Shown: piece after piece, positions 54,068 through 63,983 of the stretch | Numbering within the stretch: position 1 is the stretch's first letter | Layout of the letters: each line of letters opens with the position of its first letter | Source: Bacillus sp. FJAT-49736 | Lineage (GTDB): Bacteria; Bacillota; Bacilli; Bacillales; Bacillaceae_C | Assembly (NCBI RefSeq): GCF_018343615.1 | Contig: NZ_JAGYPI010000001.1 | Coordinates: 620,001 to 684,000 of the forward strand | Direction: 5' to 3' | DNA length: 64,000 bases | The notes under the pieces: generated by a model | The model's database searches: none | Told to the model about the DNA's origin: nothing | Seen by the model: the letters and a program-made list of their open reading frames with translations, nothing else | Program-made: the position numbers and the translations under genes

Positions 54068-54238
54068 ATTCAATACCTCCTACGGATATGGCTCCCTACA
54101 TTTATATATATTGTGCAATTTTCTTCTATCTTTATTCGTTCATTCATATATTTTAGCAATGTCCGTCCACTTCTAATGAACCGGATGATGAGAAAAATCA
54201 TAAGATAAATTAATCCATGAGGAGCAGGAGGCATCAAT

Positions 54239-55567
54239 TTGAAAAAAATATATGTGTTAGATACGAATGTCTTGTTACAGGACCCATATGCTATTTTTTC
54301 CTTTGAGGATAATCAAATTGTTATTCCGGCAGTCGTTCTCGAAGAAGTTGATTCAAAGAAAAGGTATATGGATGAAATTGGACGTAATGCAAGGCAGGTA
54401 TCCAAATTGATAGACAGCTTTAGACAAGCAGGTAAGCTCCATGAAAAAATACCGCTTGAAAACGGCGGCGAGCTTCGAATTGAATTAAATCATCGCTCGT
54501 TTCATCAGCTACAAGATATATTTGTTGAGAAAACTAATGATAATCGAATTTTAGCGGTAGCCAAAAATTTAGCATTAGAAGAAGGTACAAAGGAAAAAGG
54601 AAAGCAAGTAATTCTAGTAAGCAAAGATGCTTTGGTGAGAGTGAAAGCGGACGCACTAGGGCTGCAAGCGGAGGATTTCTTGAATGATCGTGTTGTTGAA
54701 ATAGATCACATATATACAGGCTTTTTAGCAATTCATATAAACATTGAATTGCTTAATCAATTTTATGAAAAAGGTGAAGTGAATTTATCTGAAATAACGA
54801 ATCATCCGTTCTATCCAAATCAGTTTTTAATTATGAAGGATGCTTTAGGAAGCTCAGCTTCAGCAATCGGAATAGTGGACAAATCGGGCAAAATTGTTAA
54901 AAAACTGGTTCACACCTTTGATTCTGTTTGGGGAATAAAGCCGAGAAATGTCCAGCAAACAATGGCGATGGAATTGTTATTTCGTACTGATATACCTCTT
55001 GTTACAATGATCGGTAAGGCGGGAACAGGAAAAACTTTGCTGGCACTTGCGGCAGGATTAATGCAAACGGAAGATTTACACACCTTTAAAAAGCTTTTAG
55101 TTGCAAGACCAATTGTTCCGGTAGGAAAGGATTTGGGTTATCTTCCAGGTGAGAAACAAGAAAAGCTTCGCCCTTGGATGCAGCCGATTTATGATAACCT
55201 AGAGTTTTTATTTAACACAAAAAAACCAGGAGAATTAGATGCAATTCTTGCAGGGATGGGCTCCATTGAAGTAGAAGCTTTGACCTATATAAGGGGGCGC
55301 AGTATTCCGGATCAGTTTATTATTATTGATGAAGCTCAAAACTTAACAAAGCATGAGGTTAAGACAATATTAACGAGAGTTGGAGAGAGAAGCAAAATTG
55401 TCTTGATGGGGGATCCTGAGCAAATTGACCATCCGTATTTGGATGAATATAACAACGGTTTGACATATGTATTGGAAAAATTTAAAGATGTTACTGTTGC
55501 CGGACATATAAAATTGATGAAGGGGGAAAGATCCGGATTAGCACAGCTGGCTGCGGACATTTTGTAA
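54239..55567 (+). CDS. ylaK: PIN domain-PhoH ATPase YlaK
   Basis: The 442-residue protein joins an N-terminal PIN nuclease domain (about 1-140; VLDTNVLLQDP with the acidic metal ligands, then DNRILAVAKNL) to a C-terminal PhoH-type RNA helicase/ATPase (about 220-442; Walker A GKAGTGKT, Walker B FIIIDEAQNL). Such PhoH2-type proteins unwind and cleave RNA. It starts with TTG 54239 after GGAGG (54227-54231). It stands alone on the plus strand between ylaJ and ylaL, as in B. subtilis. Confidence 0.93.
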   Translation: MKKIYVLDTNVLLQDPYAIFSFEDNQIVIPAVVLEEVDSKKRYMDEIGRNARQVSKLIDSFRQAGKLHEKIPLENGGELRIELNHRSFHQLQDIFVEKTNDNRILAVAKNLALEEGTKEKGKQVILVSKDALVRVKADALGLQAEDFLNDRVVEIDHIYTGFLAIHINIELLNQFYEKGEVNLSEITNHPFYPNQFLIMKDALGSSASAIGIVDKSGKIVKKLVHTFDSVWGIKPRNVQQTMAMELLFRTDIPLVTMIGKAGTGKTLLALAAGLMQTEDLHTFKKLLVARPIVPVGKDLGYLPGEKQEKLRPWMQPIYDNLEFLFNTKKPGELDAILAGMGSIEVEALTYIRGRSIPDQFIIIDEAQNLTKHEVKTILTRVGERSKIVLMGDPEQIDHPYLDEYNNGLTYVLEKFKDVTVAGHIKLMKGERSGLAQLAADIL

Positions 55568-55640
55568 ACCCGATACACAGTGTATGAAAATAGCATGAAG
55601 GATGTTCATATTTTTTAAAATAAAAAATTATATAACATAA

Positions 55641-55675
55641 CAAAAGCAAAAAGGTATTAGCCTTTTTGCTTTTGT
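55641..55675. terminator. Bidirectional terminator ylaK/ylaL
   Basis: CAAAAGCAAAAAGG (55641-55654) pairs perfectly with CCTTTTTGCTTTTG (55661-55674) around a 6-nt loop. It lies just beyond the ylaL stop and about 70 bases after ylaK. Confidence 0.92.
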
Positions 55676-55686
55676 TTAAATGTTAT

Positions 55687-56169
55687 TTATTCGATGCGAA
55701 ATGCTTTTACATGTTTGATTGGGTTGTCTTTATTGGATCCATCTTCATACAGGATATGAATTGGACCATCTTCTTTTAAAGGTTTGCCTTCCTTTGAAAA
55801 GGCAGCAATTAATGTATAAGCCTCTTCTAATGGAATACTTACATCGCCATCTGAAGTTTCAATGACAAATTGGGTGCCAAATGGCTCTGCGTTCTTAATG
55901 AATGGTTCTAATTTCATGCCAAATGTTCCAGTTAATAAAATTTCTTTTAAATATCTTTTTGGTTTGGTGGCTGGGGGTGGAGCAGCCCCTTCTTTCAATC
56001 CACGATTAAAGGTTTCGGCCATTTTATTCTTATAGATTTCCAATTCATCTGATTCCTCTTGTTTTGCATCAAAATATGTATTTAAATCAATTTTTCGATC
56101 ATCAAAAATCCATACACCAGCATCAAGTGTAATAGGAAATTTTACTTTACCTTTAAATGGAATTATCAT
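55687..56169 (-). CDS. ylaL: YlaL family protein
   Basis: This 160-residue protein resembles B. subtilis YlaL (IIPFKGKVKFPITLDAGVWI at the start, then FDDRKIDLNTYFD). The N-terminal half is a small beta domain; the middle contains a Pro/Ala-rich GAAPPPATKP linker; the C-terminal half has TGTFGMKLEPFI. Function unknown. AGGAGG lies upstream of ATG 56169. B. subtilis ylaM (glutaminase), which follows ylaL there, is missing here. Confidence 0.82.
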   Translation of the reverse strand: MIIPFKGKVKFPITLDAGVWIFDDRKIDLNTYFDAKQEESDELEIYKNKMAETFNRGLKEGAAPPPATKPKRYLKEILLTGTFGMKLEPFIKNAEPFGTQFVIETSDGDVSIPLEEAYTLIAAFSKEGKPLKEDGPIHILYEDGSNKDNPIKHVKAFRIE

Positions 56170-56353
56170 TTTGTTTCCTCCTAACTACTATATTAAAATT
56201 ATACCTTTTTACAAATTAAATGTCACATTTTGACGAACCTTTGAAAAAACCTAGAACTTCAAGGCAACTAAGTATTTCTTACTTGCATTTAGGGTGATTT
56301 CTTAGTAAAATTTTTAAATAGGATTGTCTATTGTAAGGATCGGGGGGATCAAT

Positions 56354-56635
56354 TTGGCGTCTGATATAAAAGTGGACTACCGGGAAAAAGCCTATAATCT
56401 ATTGAAAATAGACGCGGATAAGATATTGCGTTTAATAAAGGTGCAAATGGATAATTTGACGATGCCCCAATGTCCTTTATATGAAGAGGTGTTGGATACA
56501 CAAATGTTTGGCCTTTCCCGTGAAATAGATTTCGCAGTAAGATTAGGATTAGTGGATGAAAAGGACGGCAAGGAAATGCTTGATTCTTTAGAGAGAGAAC
56601 TTACTGCTTTACATGATGCATTCACTAAAAAATAG
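56354..56635 (+). CDS. ylaN: YlaN (DUF1507), iron-linked regulator of Fur
   Basis: The 93-residue protein agrees strongly with B. subtilis YlaN ([20 protein letters not shown], then [16 protein letters not shown]). YlaN is required under iron limitation and has been shown to interact with the repressor Fur. The start is TTG 56354 with GGGGGG upstream; the frame extends to 56324 with no ribosome site. A terminator follows. Confidence 0.93.
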   Translation: MASDIKVDYREKAYNLLKIDADKILRLIKVQMDNLTMPQCPLYEEVLDTQMFGLSREIDFAVRLGLVDEKDGKEMLDSLERELTALHDAFTKK

Positions 56636-56647
56636 GCATTTTAAAAA

Positions 56648-56682
56648 CTCAAACAAGTTATCGAATTTGTTTGGGTTTTTTT
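56648..56682 (+). terminator. Intrinsic terminator after ylaN
   Basis: CAAACAA (56650-56656) pairs with TTGTTTG (56667-56673), extended by CTC/GGG, and is followed by seven T. Confidence 0.88.
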
Positions 56683-56793
56683 GATATATAACCCTAATCA
56701 TATTTTTTACCATTAAAATGACCGTTTTTTAAAGAAGGAAATTTATCATTTTTGAAGAATATCTTTTGTAGACTAAAGGATTGGAAGGTTATT

Positions 56794-58002
56794 ATGTTTA
56801 AAAAAATCTTAAAGTCGTTTGACTACTCCATTATCACCGTGTACATACTGCTTTGTTTATTTGGATTAGTAATGGTTTATAGTGCGAGCATGGTAACTGC
56901 CATTAGAATAGGACAAAGCAGTGATTTTTTCTATATGAAGCAATTAAAGAATCTTATTCTATCTATAGTTGCATTTGGATTTGCTGCTTTTTTGCCATAC
57001 AAACTCTACAAATCCAATCGATTTTTAGGGACGATGATGCTTGTATCGATTTTCGGTTTATTAGCTATCTTTGCATGGGGAAGTATTTATAACAATGCAA
57101 ATAGTTGGTTATCGTTCGGTTCAAGCTCAATACAACCGTCCGAATTTGTTAAATTAAGCGTCATCATATACTTATCAGCAGTATATTCGAAAAAACAAAC
57201 TTATATCGACCATTTTAATAAAGGGGTCGTTCCACCCATTGCTTTTCTCATCTTTGTTTGTTTCCTAATTGCAATTCAGCCTGATACTGGAACTGCAGGA
57301 ATAATCTTTTTAATAGGATTGACGATCATTATGTGTTCGGGTATGAAGTTTAAAACATTAATGAAACTATTTGGATTTGGTCTCATTATTATTGGCATAC
57401 TTTCTCCATTTGTAATCTTAGAAAAAGATAAGATATTTTCACCAACAAAAATGGGGCGCATCACTGGATTTACGGAGCCATTTAAATACGCACAAAAAGA
57501 GGGCCATCAGCTGGTTAATTCTTACTTTGCGATTGGTGCAGGCGGATTAAAAGGCCAAGGTCTTGGTCAAAGTATTGAAAAGCTTGGATATCTCCCAGAG
57601 CCTCAGACAGACTTTATTATTGCGGTAATTTCAGAGGAGCTTGGAATATTTGGAGTAGCATTTGTCATTGTTGGATTGGCATATTTAGTGTTAAGAGGTA
57701 TTTACTTAGGACTCAAATGTCAGGATACTTTTGGAAGTCTTTTGTGTATTGGGATATCCAGCATGATTGCAATACAAACGTTTATTAATTTAGGCGGAGC
57801 TGTAGGGCTGATTCCAATAACGGGTGTACCACTTCCATTCATTAGTTACGGGGGATCCTCGCTTTTACTATTATCTATTTCTATGGGAATACTAGTAAAT
57901 ATATCGATGTTTATCAATTATGAAGAGAAATATAAAAAGAAAAAGGAAAAACCAGTAACTAGTAAATCAATGAAATATAAAACCTTCAAGGTACAAGGAT
58001 AA
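56794..58002 (+). CDS. ftsW: Septal peptidoglycan polymerase FtsW
   Basis: The 402-residue SEDS-family glycosyltransferase has about ten membrane helices and polymerises lipid II at the division septum with its cognate class B PBP. Family blocks are FGLVMVYSAS, WLSFGSSSIQPSEFVKLSVI (SEDS signature) and GVPLPFISYGGSSL. The frame opens at 56752, but GGAAGG precedes ATG 56794 and gives the FtsW length of B. subtilis. It is followed by pycA after 42 bases, the conserved pair. Confidence 0.95.
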   Translation: MFKKILKSFDYSIITVYILLCLFGLVMVYSASMVTAIRIGQSSDFFYMKQLKNLILSIVAFGFAAFLPYKLYKSNRFLGTMMLVSIFGLLAIFAWGSIYNNANSWLSFGSSSIQPSEFVKLSVIIYLSAVYSKKQTYIDHFNKGVVPPIAFLIFVCFLIAIQPDTGTAGIIFLIGLTIIMCSGMKFKTLMKLFGFGLIIIGILSPFVILEKDKIFSPTKMGRITGFTEPFKYAQKEGHQLVNSYFAIGAGGLKGQGLGQSIEKLGYLPEPQTDFIIAVISEELGIFGVAFVIVGLAYLVLRGIYLGLKCQDTFGSLLCIGISSMIAIQTFINLGGAVGLIPITGVPLPFISYGGSSLLLLSISMGILVNISMFINYEEKYKKKKEKPVTSKSMKYKTFKVQG

Positions 58003-58044
58003 GAAAATTACATCGGAATAATCATGGCAAAGGGGAGAGACATA

Positions 58045-61000
58045 ATGAAAAGAATTGAGAAGATATTGGTAGCGAATCGTGGAGAAATTGCGATACGTGT
58101 ATTCCGCGCTTGTACGGAGTTAAATATTCGTACAGTTGCTATCTATTCTAAAGAGGATTTGGGCTCTTTCCACCGTTATAAGGCGGATGAGGCTTATTTA
58201 GTCGGTGAAGGGAAAAAACCAATTGAGGCTTATTTAGATATAGAAGGTATTATTGAGATTGCTAAACGATCTAATTCAGATGCTATTCATCCGGGATATG
58301 GTTTTTTATCAGAGAACATAGAGTTTGCTCGCCGATGTGAAGAGGAAGGAATAATTTTTATTGGGCCAAAAACAGCTCATTTAGATATGTTTGGAGATAA
58401 AGTAAAAGCGAAGGAACAAGCTAAATTAGCTAAAATCCCTGTAATTCCTGGGAGTGATGGTCCAGTACAAGATGTGTTGGAAGTACAGGCATTTGCTAAT
58501 CAGCATGGTTTCCCAATTATTATCAAAGCTTCATTAGGTGGCGGCGGTAGGGGAATGAGAATTGTAAATAGCCTCCAAGAGATAGAAGAAGCTTACCATC
58601 GTGCCAAATCAGAGGCTAAAGCAGCTTTTGGGAATGATGAAGTATATGTAGAAAAGTTTGTGCAAAATCCAAAGCATATTGAAGTCCAAATATTAGGAGA
58701 TAGCGAAGGAACGATTATACATTTATTCGAGCGCGACTGCTCCGTTCAGCGCCGTCATCAAAAAGTCGTTGAAGTAGCACCTTGTGTATCACTATCAGAT
58801 GACCTTCGCCAAAATATATGTAATGCAGCAGTAAGTTTAATGAAAAATGTTCAATACGTTAATGCGGGTACAGTAGAATTTTTAGTGTCAGAAAATGATT
58901 TTTACTTTATTGAAGTAAATCCACGTGTGCAGGTGGAGCATACAATTACGGAAATGATTACAGGTGTGGATATTGTTCAATCTCAAATATTAATTGCTGA
59001 GGGGCATCCATTACATGGTGATGTAATTGGGATCCCTGAACAATCCAAACTAACTATTAATGGTTTTGCCATTCAATCGCGTGTTACAACAGAAGATCCT
59101 TTAAATAATTTTATGCCGGATACTGGAAAGATCATGGCATATCGTTCTGGGGGCGGGTTTGGGGTACGGCTAGATGCAGGAAATGGATTTCAAGGTGCTG
59201 AAATTACACCGTACTATGATTCATTATTAGTGAAGCTGTCGACATGGGGGTTATCTTTTAACCAAGCTGCATCTAAAATGGTCAGAAACTTGCAAGAGTT
59301 TCGAATAAGAGGAATCAAAACGAATATCCCATTCCTAATCAATGTTGTAAAGCATGAAAAGTTTATCAATGGACAATATGATACTTCATTTATAGATACA
59401 ACACCGGAATTATTTAATTTCCCAATCAGCAGAGACCGCGGGACAAAAATGTTGTCTTATATCGGCACTGTAACTATTAATGGTTTCCCGGGCATTGCAA
59501 AAAAAGAAAAGCCTATCTTTACAAAGCCCCGCATACCTAAGATTTCCTATTCATCCAGTATTCCGTACGGAACTAAACAGTTATTAGATGAAAAAGGACC
59601 ATCTGGTGTATTGGATTGGATTAGATCACAGGAACAAGTGTTATTAACCGATACTACTTTTCGAGATGCACATCAATCATTGCTTGCAACGAGAGTCAGA
59701 ACACATGACCTTAAAAAAATAGCAGAACCAACTTCAAGGCTCATGCCAGAACTTTTTTCGTTAGAAATGTGGGGAGGGGCAACCTTTGATGTTGCATACC
59801 GCTTTCTAAAAGAAGATCCGTGGGAGCGATTGGCAGAGCTTAGGGAACGTGTTCCCAATATATTATTTCAAATGCTGTTAAGAGCATCTAATGCAGTAGG
59901 ATATAAAAACTATCCTGATAATGTCATAAAGGAATTTGTGAGGGAATCGGCATCGAATGGAATCGATGTGTTTCGGATTTTTGACAGCTTAAACTGGGTC
60001 AAGGGTATGGAAATCGCCATTGATGCTGTACGGGAAACGGGTAAAATAGCGGAAGCGTCTATCTGTTATACAGGTGATATCGAGGATCCAGCAAGAATAA
60101 AATATAATATTCAATACTATAAGGAAATGGCGAAGGAATTAGAGCTTCAAGGTGCACATATTTTAGGCATTAAGGATATGGCAGGGTTATTGAAACCGCA
60201 AGCTGCGTACCGTTTAATATCCGAATTAAAAGAAGTTGTTCAAATTCCTATACATCTACACACCCACGACACGAGTGGAAATGGTATATATACATATGCA
60301 AAAGCGATTGAAGCCGGTGTCGATATTGTAGATGTTGCTCTGAGCTCTATGGCGGGGCATACATCACAACCAAGCATGAATTCACTTTATTATGCTCTTG
60401 AGGGTACAGAAAAAGTCCCGAATATTAATATTCAGGATGTAGAGGAATTATCTCATTACTGGGAAGATGTTAGAAAGTACTATCATGACTTTGAAAGCGG
60501 AATGAATGCACCGCATACGGAAATATATCAGCATGAAATGCCTGGTGGCCAATATAGTAATTTGCAGCAACAAGCTAAGGCAGTTGGTCTAGGAGACCGC
60601 TGGGAAGAAGTAAAAAATATGTACCGTAGGGTAAACCTTATGTTTGGTGACATTGTGAAAGTAACGCCATCTTCCAAGGTGGTTGGAGATATGGCATTAT
60701 TCATGGTTCAAAATGATTTGAGCGAGGACGATGTCATTGCGAAAGGATCAAAAATCGATTTTCCAGACTCTGTTATAGAATTATTCGAAGGCTACCTAGG
60801 TCAGCCTCATGGCGGTTTTCCGGACAAATTGCAAAAAGCAATATTAAAAGATAAGGAACCAATTACAGTAAGACCTGGAGAATTATTAGCTAATGTCGAT
60901 TTTAATAGTTTGAGTAATACCTTGAAAAGAGAAACAAATAATAATGAAATTACCATGTTGGACACACTTTCATATGCACTATATCCAAAAGTGTTTTTGG

Positions 61001-61488
61001 ATTATACGAAAACTATAGAACAATATGGAAATGTTTCTGTTATTGATACACCAACCTTCTTCTATGGAATGAATATTGGGGAGATTATAGAAGTAGAGAT
61101 TGAAACAGGTAAAACCCTTATTGTTCAATTACTTTCTATTGGTCAACCACGTCCGGATGGTACACGAATTATTTATTTTGAACTTAATGGCCAGCCCCGA
61201 GAAGTTATTATCCGTGATGAAAGCCTTAAGTCATCGGTTGTCCAGAAGGTAAAAGCGGATCCGAAAAAGGAAGAGCAAATAGGAGCAACTATGCCTGGTA
61301 CAGTAATAAAAGTGATGGTGAATAAAGGGGATAACATTAAACAGGGTGATCATTTGATGATTACCGAAGCAATGAAAATGGAAACGACGGTGCAAGCACC
61401 ATTCTCCGGAACTGTAAAAGACATTTATGTCATAAACGGCGATTCCATTCAAACAGGTGATTTATTAATAGAATTGGGAAAAGCATAA
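58045..61488 (+). CDS. pycA: Pyruvate carboxylase
   Basis: The 1147-residue biotin enzyme carboxylates pyruvate to oxaloacetate. In order it has a biotin carboxylase domain (about 1-455; LGGGGRGMRIV ATP loop), carboxyltransferase domain (about 530-800; TDTTFRDAHQSLLATR, HLHTHDTSGN metal site), allosteric/linker region and a biotin carrier domain with biotinyl Lys1111 in EAMKMETT. In relatives its activity is tied to c-di-AMP, directly in Listeria and via CbpB/DarB in B. subtilis; cbpB ends at base 372 here. AAAGGGGAG supports ATG 58045 rather than 58024. Confidence 0.97.
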   Translation: MKRIEKILVANRGEIAIRVFRACTELNIRTVAIYSKEDLGSFHRYKADEAYLVGEGKKPIEAYLDIEGIIEIAKRSNSDAIHPGYGFLSENIEFARRCEEEGIIFIGPKTAHLDMFGDKVKAKEQAKLAKIPVIPGSDGPVQDVLEVQAFANQHGFPIIIKASLGGGGRGMRIVNSLQEIEEAYHRAKSEAKAAFGNDEVYVEKFVQNPKHIEVQILGDSEGTIIHLFERDCSVQRRHQKVVEVAPCVSLSDDLRQNICNAAVSLMKNVQYVNAGTVEFLVSENDFYFIEVNPRVQVEHTITEMITGVDIVQSQILIAEGHPLHGDVIGIPEQSKLTINGFAIQSRVTTEDPLNNFMPDTGKIMAYRSGGGFGVRLDAGNGFQGAEITPYYDSLLVKLSTWGLSFNQAASKMVRNLQEFRIRGIKTNIPFLINVVKHEKFINGQYDTSFIDTTPELFNFPISRDRGTKMLSYIGTVTINGFPGIAKKEKPIFTKPRIPKISYSSSIPYGTKQLLDEKGPSGVLDWIRSQEQVLLTDTTFRDAHQSLLATRVRTHDLKKIAEPTSRLMPELFSLEMWGGATFDVAYRFLKEDPWERLAELRERVPNILFQMLLRASNAVGYKNYPDNVIKEFVRESASNGIDVFRIFDSLNWVKGMEIAIDAVRETGKIAEASICYTGDIEDPARIKYNIQYYKEMAKELELQGAHILGIKDMAGLLKPQAAYRLISELKEVVQIPIHLHTHDTSGNGIYTYAKAIEAGVDIVDVALSSMAGHTSQPSMNSLYYALEGTEKVPNINIQDVEELSHYWEDVRKYYHDFESGMNAPHTEIYQHEMPGGQYSNLQQQAKAVGLGDRWEEVKNMYRRVNLMFGDIVKVTPSSKVVGDMALFMVQNDLSEDDVIAKGSKIDFPDSVIELFEGYLGQPHGGFPDKLQKAILKDKEPITVRPGELLANVDFNSLSNTLKRETNNNEITMLDTLSYALYPKVFLDYTKTIEQYGNVSVIDTPTFFYGMNIGEIIEVEIETGKTLIVQLLSIGQPRPDGTRIIYFELNGQPREVIIRDESLKSSVVQKVKADPKKEEQIGATMPGTVIKVMVNKGDNIKQGDHLMITEAMKMETTVQAPFSGTVKDIYVINGDSIQTGDLLIELGKA

Positions 61489-61525
61489 AAAAGATGCAGA
61501 CAATGAAAGTTGTCTGCATCTTTTT
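61487..61525. terminator. Bidirectional terminator pycA/ctaA
   Basis: AAAGATGCAGACAA (61490-61503) pairs with TTGTCTGCATCTTT (61510-61523) around a 6-nt loop. It lies between the pycA stop and the ctaA stop codon. Confidence 0.92.
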
Positions 61526-62468
61526 ACGTTGTTTTGTTAATGTAATTTTGATGTTTAATGTAATAATGATTTCTGTTTACAAGTAAAAGGAAATAACTTA
61601 AAAGGCCAAAGAGGCAGGAAATAAATAAAGCATGAAGTAATTCAATATATAGATTTCCTCTGGAAAAAATAATCGATGCACCTGCGATAACCTGAAGTAA
61701 TACTAGAATAAATGCGATTATTGATCCCCAATATATAACAGGATATTGCTTATAATTTTTTATTGCTATCAGCATGATATATCCAATCCATACGAAAATG
61801 AGTGCTGCTGCACAGCGGTGACCCATTTGAATCCATTGATGTATATTCGTTGGGAGCACTGGAGAATTATTAAAGCATAATGGCCAATCTAAACAGGTCA
61901 TACTTGAATTGGTATGGCGCACAAGTGCACCAGTATAAACAACAAGATAACTATAGATTGTTACTCCAATAAGATGAAACTTCATTCTTCGATCAATGAT
62001 TAGTGCAGCAGCATTGAATTTTTGATCCACTTCAAAGATTAACAATGTCAATAACAGTACCGAAGCAAAAGATATTAAGGATATTCCGAAATGCAATGCC
62101 AGTACGAAACTATTTTGTCCCCAAACAACAGCTGCGGCACCGATTAATGCTTGTAAGATAAGGAAAAACAATGATAGTACTACTAAAAACTTTGTTTCCC
62201 TTTTTCCACCGATCGCTTTCCATGACCAAATGGATAAAATTAATAATAGAATTCCAACACTGCCAGAAACAAAACGGTGTGCTAACTCGATGATTGTTTT
62301 TATTGTTAGCTGACTAGGGATGATTTCACCGTGGCACAGCGGCCAGGATCTTCCACATCCCATCCCGGAATCCGTTTTTGTCACTAAAGCTCCTCCGATT
62401 AATACGAACAGCATTCCGAGCGTTGTTAAGATTGCCAGCCATTTTAAACCTCGATGCAATCTATTCAC
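61524..62468 (-). CDS. ctaA: Haem A synthase CtaA
   Basis: The 314-residue protein with eight membrane helices oxidises haem O to haem A for cytochrome c oxidase. It shows the two extracellular Cys pairs of Bacillus CtaA ([12 protein letters not shown] and [10 protein letters not shown]) and paired His ligands (ELAHRF, LHFGIS, MGHRCAA, LLHALF). It is divergent from ctaB, as in B. subtilis, where ctaA and the ctaB operon share a ResD-controlled control region. Confidence 0.95.
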   Translation of the reverse strand: MNRLHRGLKWLAILTTLGMLFVLIGGALVTKTDSGMGCGRSWPLCHGEIIPSQLTIKTIIELAHRFVSGSVGILLLILSIWSWKAIGGKRETKFLVVLSLFFLILQALIGAAAVVWGQNSFVLALHFGISLISFASVLLLTLLIFEVDQKFNAAALIIDRRMKFHLIGVTIYSYLVVYTGALVRHTNSSMTCLDWPLCFNNSPVLPTNIHQWIQMGHRCAAALIFVWIGYIMLIAIKNYKQYPVIYWGSIIAFILVLLQVIAGASIIFSRGNLYIELLHALFISCLFGLLSYFLLLVNRNHYYIKHQNYINKTT

Positions 62469-62977
62469 CTTCTTTTTCTAGAATAATAAAATACTTTAAA
62501 GAATGTATATTCTTAACCTTTAGTTTTCTAATAGTAGAAATAAGTACACTTATTGATAGTACATAATCAAGGTGGAAAAAACAAACGAAAATTTTGTTAC
62601 AGCCTTTTAATTATACGATTTTCATATTTTGTCATTCTCATTTTCATAATGTAGACAAGTAATGGAAAAAATAACAAACAAAACATATCTACAGACACAA
62701 TATCGACATAATTATGTCAAAAAATATTCACAATAATAATTGCAGTTATGTTTTAATATGAAATTGATGCTTTTTTTGTGAAACCATTGAATATTACAGT
62801 CTATTTGTGTTTGTTTTGTGGTAAACTTTAAATGTTGGTTTTTAGGGAGGCACTATTTTCCACTAGAATAACGTTAAAAATGAACAATTAGCGACAATTT
62901 GTGGAATTATAGAAATTATATAAGATTTGTTTTATAGTAAATCTATATGTGTATTTAACATGAGGGGAGGGAAAAAA
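62469..62977. other. ctaA/ctaB divergent control region
   Basis: About 510 AT-rich bases with no gene. Two ResD-like boxes (consensus TTTGTGAAT) are visible: ATTGTGAAT on the minus strand (62726-62734) and TTTGTGAAA on the plus strand (62775-62783), each one base from the consensus. No clear SigA hexamer pair was settled on. Confidence 0.5.
62726..62783. promoter_or_regulatory. Pair of ResD-like boxes between ctaA and ctaB
   Basis: ATTGTGAAT (minus, 62726-62734) and TTTGTGAAA (plus, 62775-62783) each match 8 of 9 bases of the TTTGTGAAT half-site used by the ResD response regulator. Known ResD control of cta genes in B. subtilis makes this plausible, but in AT-rich DNA such matches can be chance. 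Confidence 0.35.
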
Positions 62978-63895
62978 ATGTCTAATAGTCGAGTTATCGC
63001 AAGTGTTGAAAAAACAGATATTCCGGAGACTACCGCATTAAAAGATTTTTTATCACTAATAAAAATTGGGATTGTTAACTCTAACCTAATTACAACATTT
63101 ACCGGATTATGGTTAGCGATCGTTTTTACAGAAAAACATTTTTTTCAATCTCTTGATATTGTCCTTCTTACATTAATAGGTTCTGGTTTAATAATTGCTG
63201 GTTCGTGTGCATTAAATAATTATATTGATCGAGATATTGATCAAATAATGCATAGTAAGAGATCACGCCCTACTGTAACAGGTAAGATTAGTGCCGGAAA
63301 AGTATTGGCACTTGGACTTTTCTTTGTTGTTTTAGGATTGATTTTATTATTTATGACTACGATAACCGCTGGTGTAATTGGAATTATCGGTGTGTTTAGT
63401 TATGTAGTTTTATATACTATGTGGTCAAAGCGTCAATTCGTAAGCAATACGGTAATTGGCAGTGTTCCAGGTGCAGTACCTCCGTTAATCGGTTGGGCTG
63501 CAGTAGATTCACATTTACATACAGTAGCCTGGATTTTATTCTTATTAATGTTTATATGGCAACCGCCGCATTTCTACGCATTGGCAATGAAACGATGTGA
63601 AGAATATCGGGCAGCAGGAATTCCTATGCTTCCGGTTGTAAAAGGATTTAAAACCACGAAAGTTCATATGGTTGTATGGGTAGCATGCTTACTTCCTCTT
63701 CCATTTTTCTTATTTTCATTAGGAATCCCTTTTGTTGTTTTGGCAACTGTCTTTAATGTTGGTTGGCTTGCTTTAGGGTTATATGGATATAAGATGAAGG
63801 ATGATTTAAAATGGGCGAAGCTAATGTTCGTCTACTCGTTAAATTATTTAACAATATTATTCGTGGCAATGGTTATCCTAACTCTTATTAAATAG
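62978..63895 (+). CDS. ctaB: Protohaem IX farnesyltransferase (haem O synthase) CtaB
   Basis: This 305-residue UbiA-type prenyltransferase has nine membrane helices and adds a farnesyl group to haem B. The two Asp-rich motifs are NNYIDRDIDQIM and a later loop near AMKRCEEYRAAGIPMLP. Length equals B. subtilis CtaB. The frame opens at 62927, but GAGGGGAGGG lies before ATG 62978 (MSNSRVIAS), the family start. It is followed by ctaC, the oxidase subunit II gene, at the window edge. Confidence 0.96.
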   Translation: MSNSRVIASVEKTDIPETTALKDFLSLIKIGIVNSNLITTFTGLWLAIVFTEKHFFQSLDIVLLTLIGSGLIIAGSCALNNYIDRDIDQIMHSKRSRPTVTGKISAGKVLALGLFFVVLGLILLFMTTITAGVIGIIGVFSYVVLYTMWSKRQFVSNTVIGSVPGAVPPLIGWAAVDSHLHTVAWILFLLMFIWQPPHFYALAMKRCEEYRAAGIPMLPVVKGFKTTKVHMVVWVACLLPLPFFLFSLGIPFVVLATVFNVGWLALGLYGYKMKDDLKWAKLMFVYSLNYLTILFVAMVILTLIK

Positions 63896-63983
63896 GGAAT
63901 TCTTTCTTTAAAGAGAAATCCAAATATATTTTTTGTCCTTGTAAACTTATAAGACATAATAGAAAGAGGGGTTCGAAAAGGCT

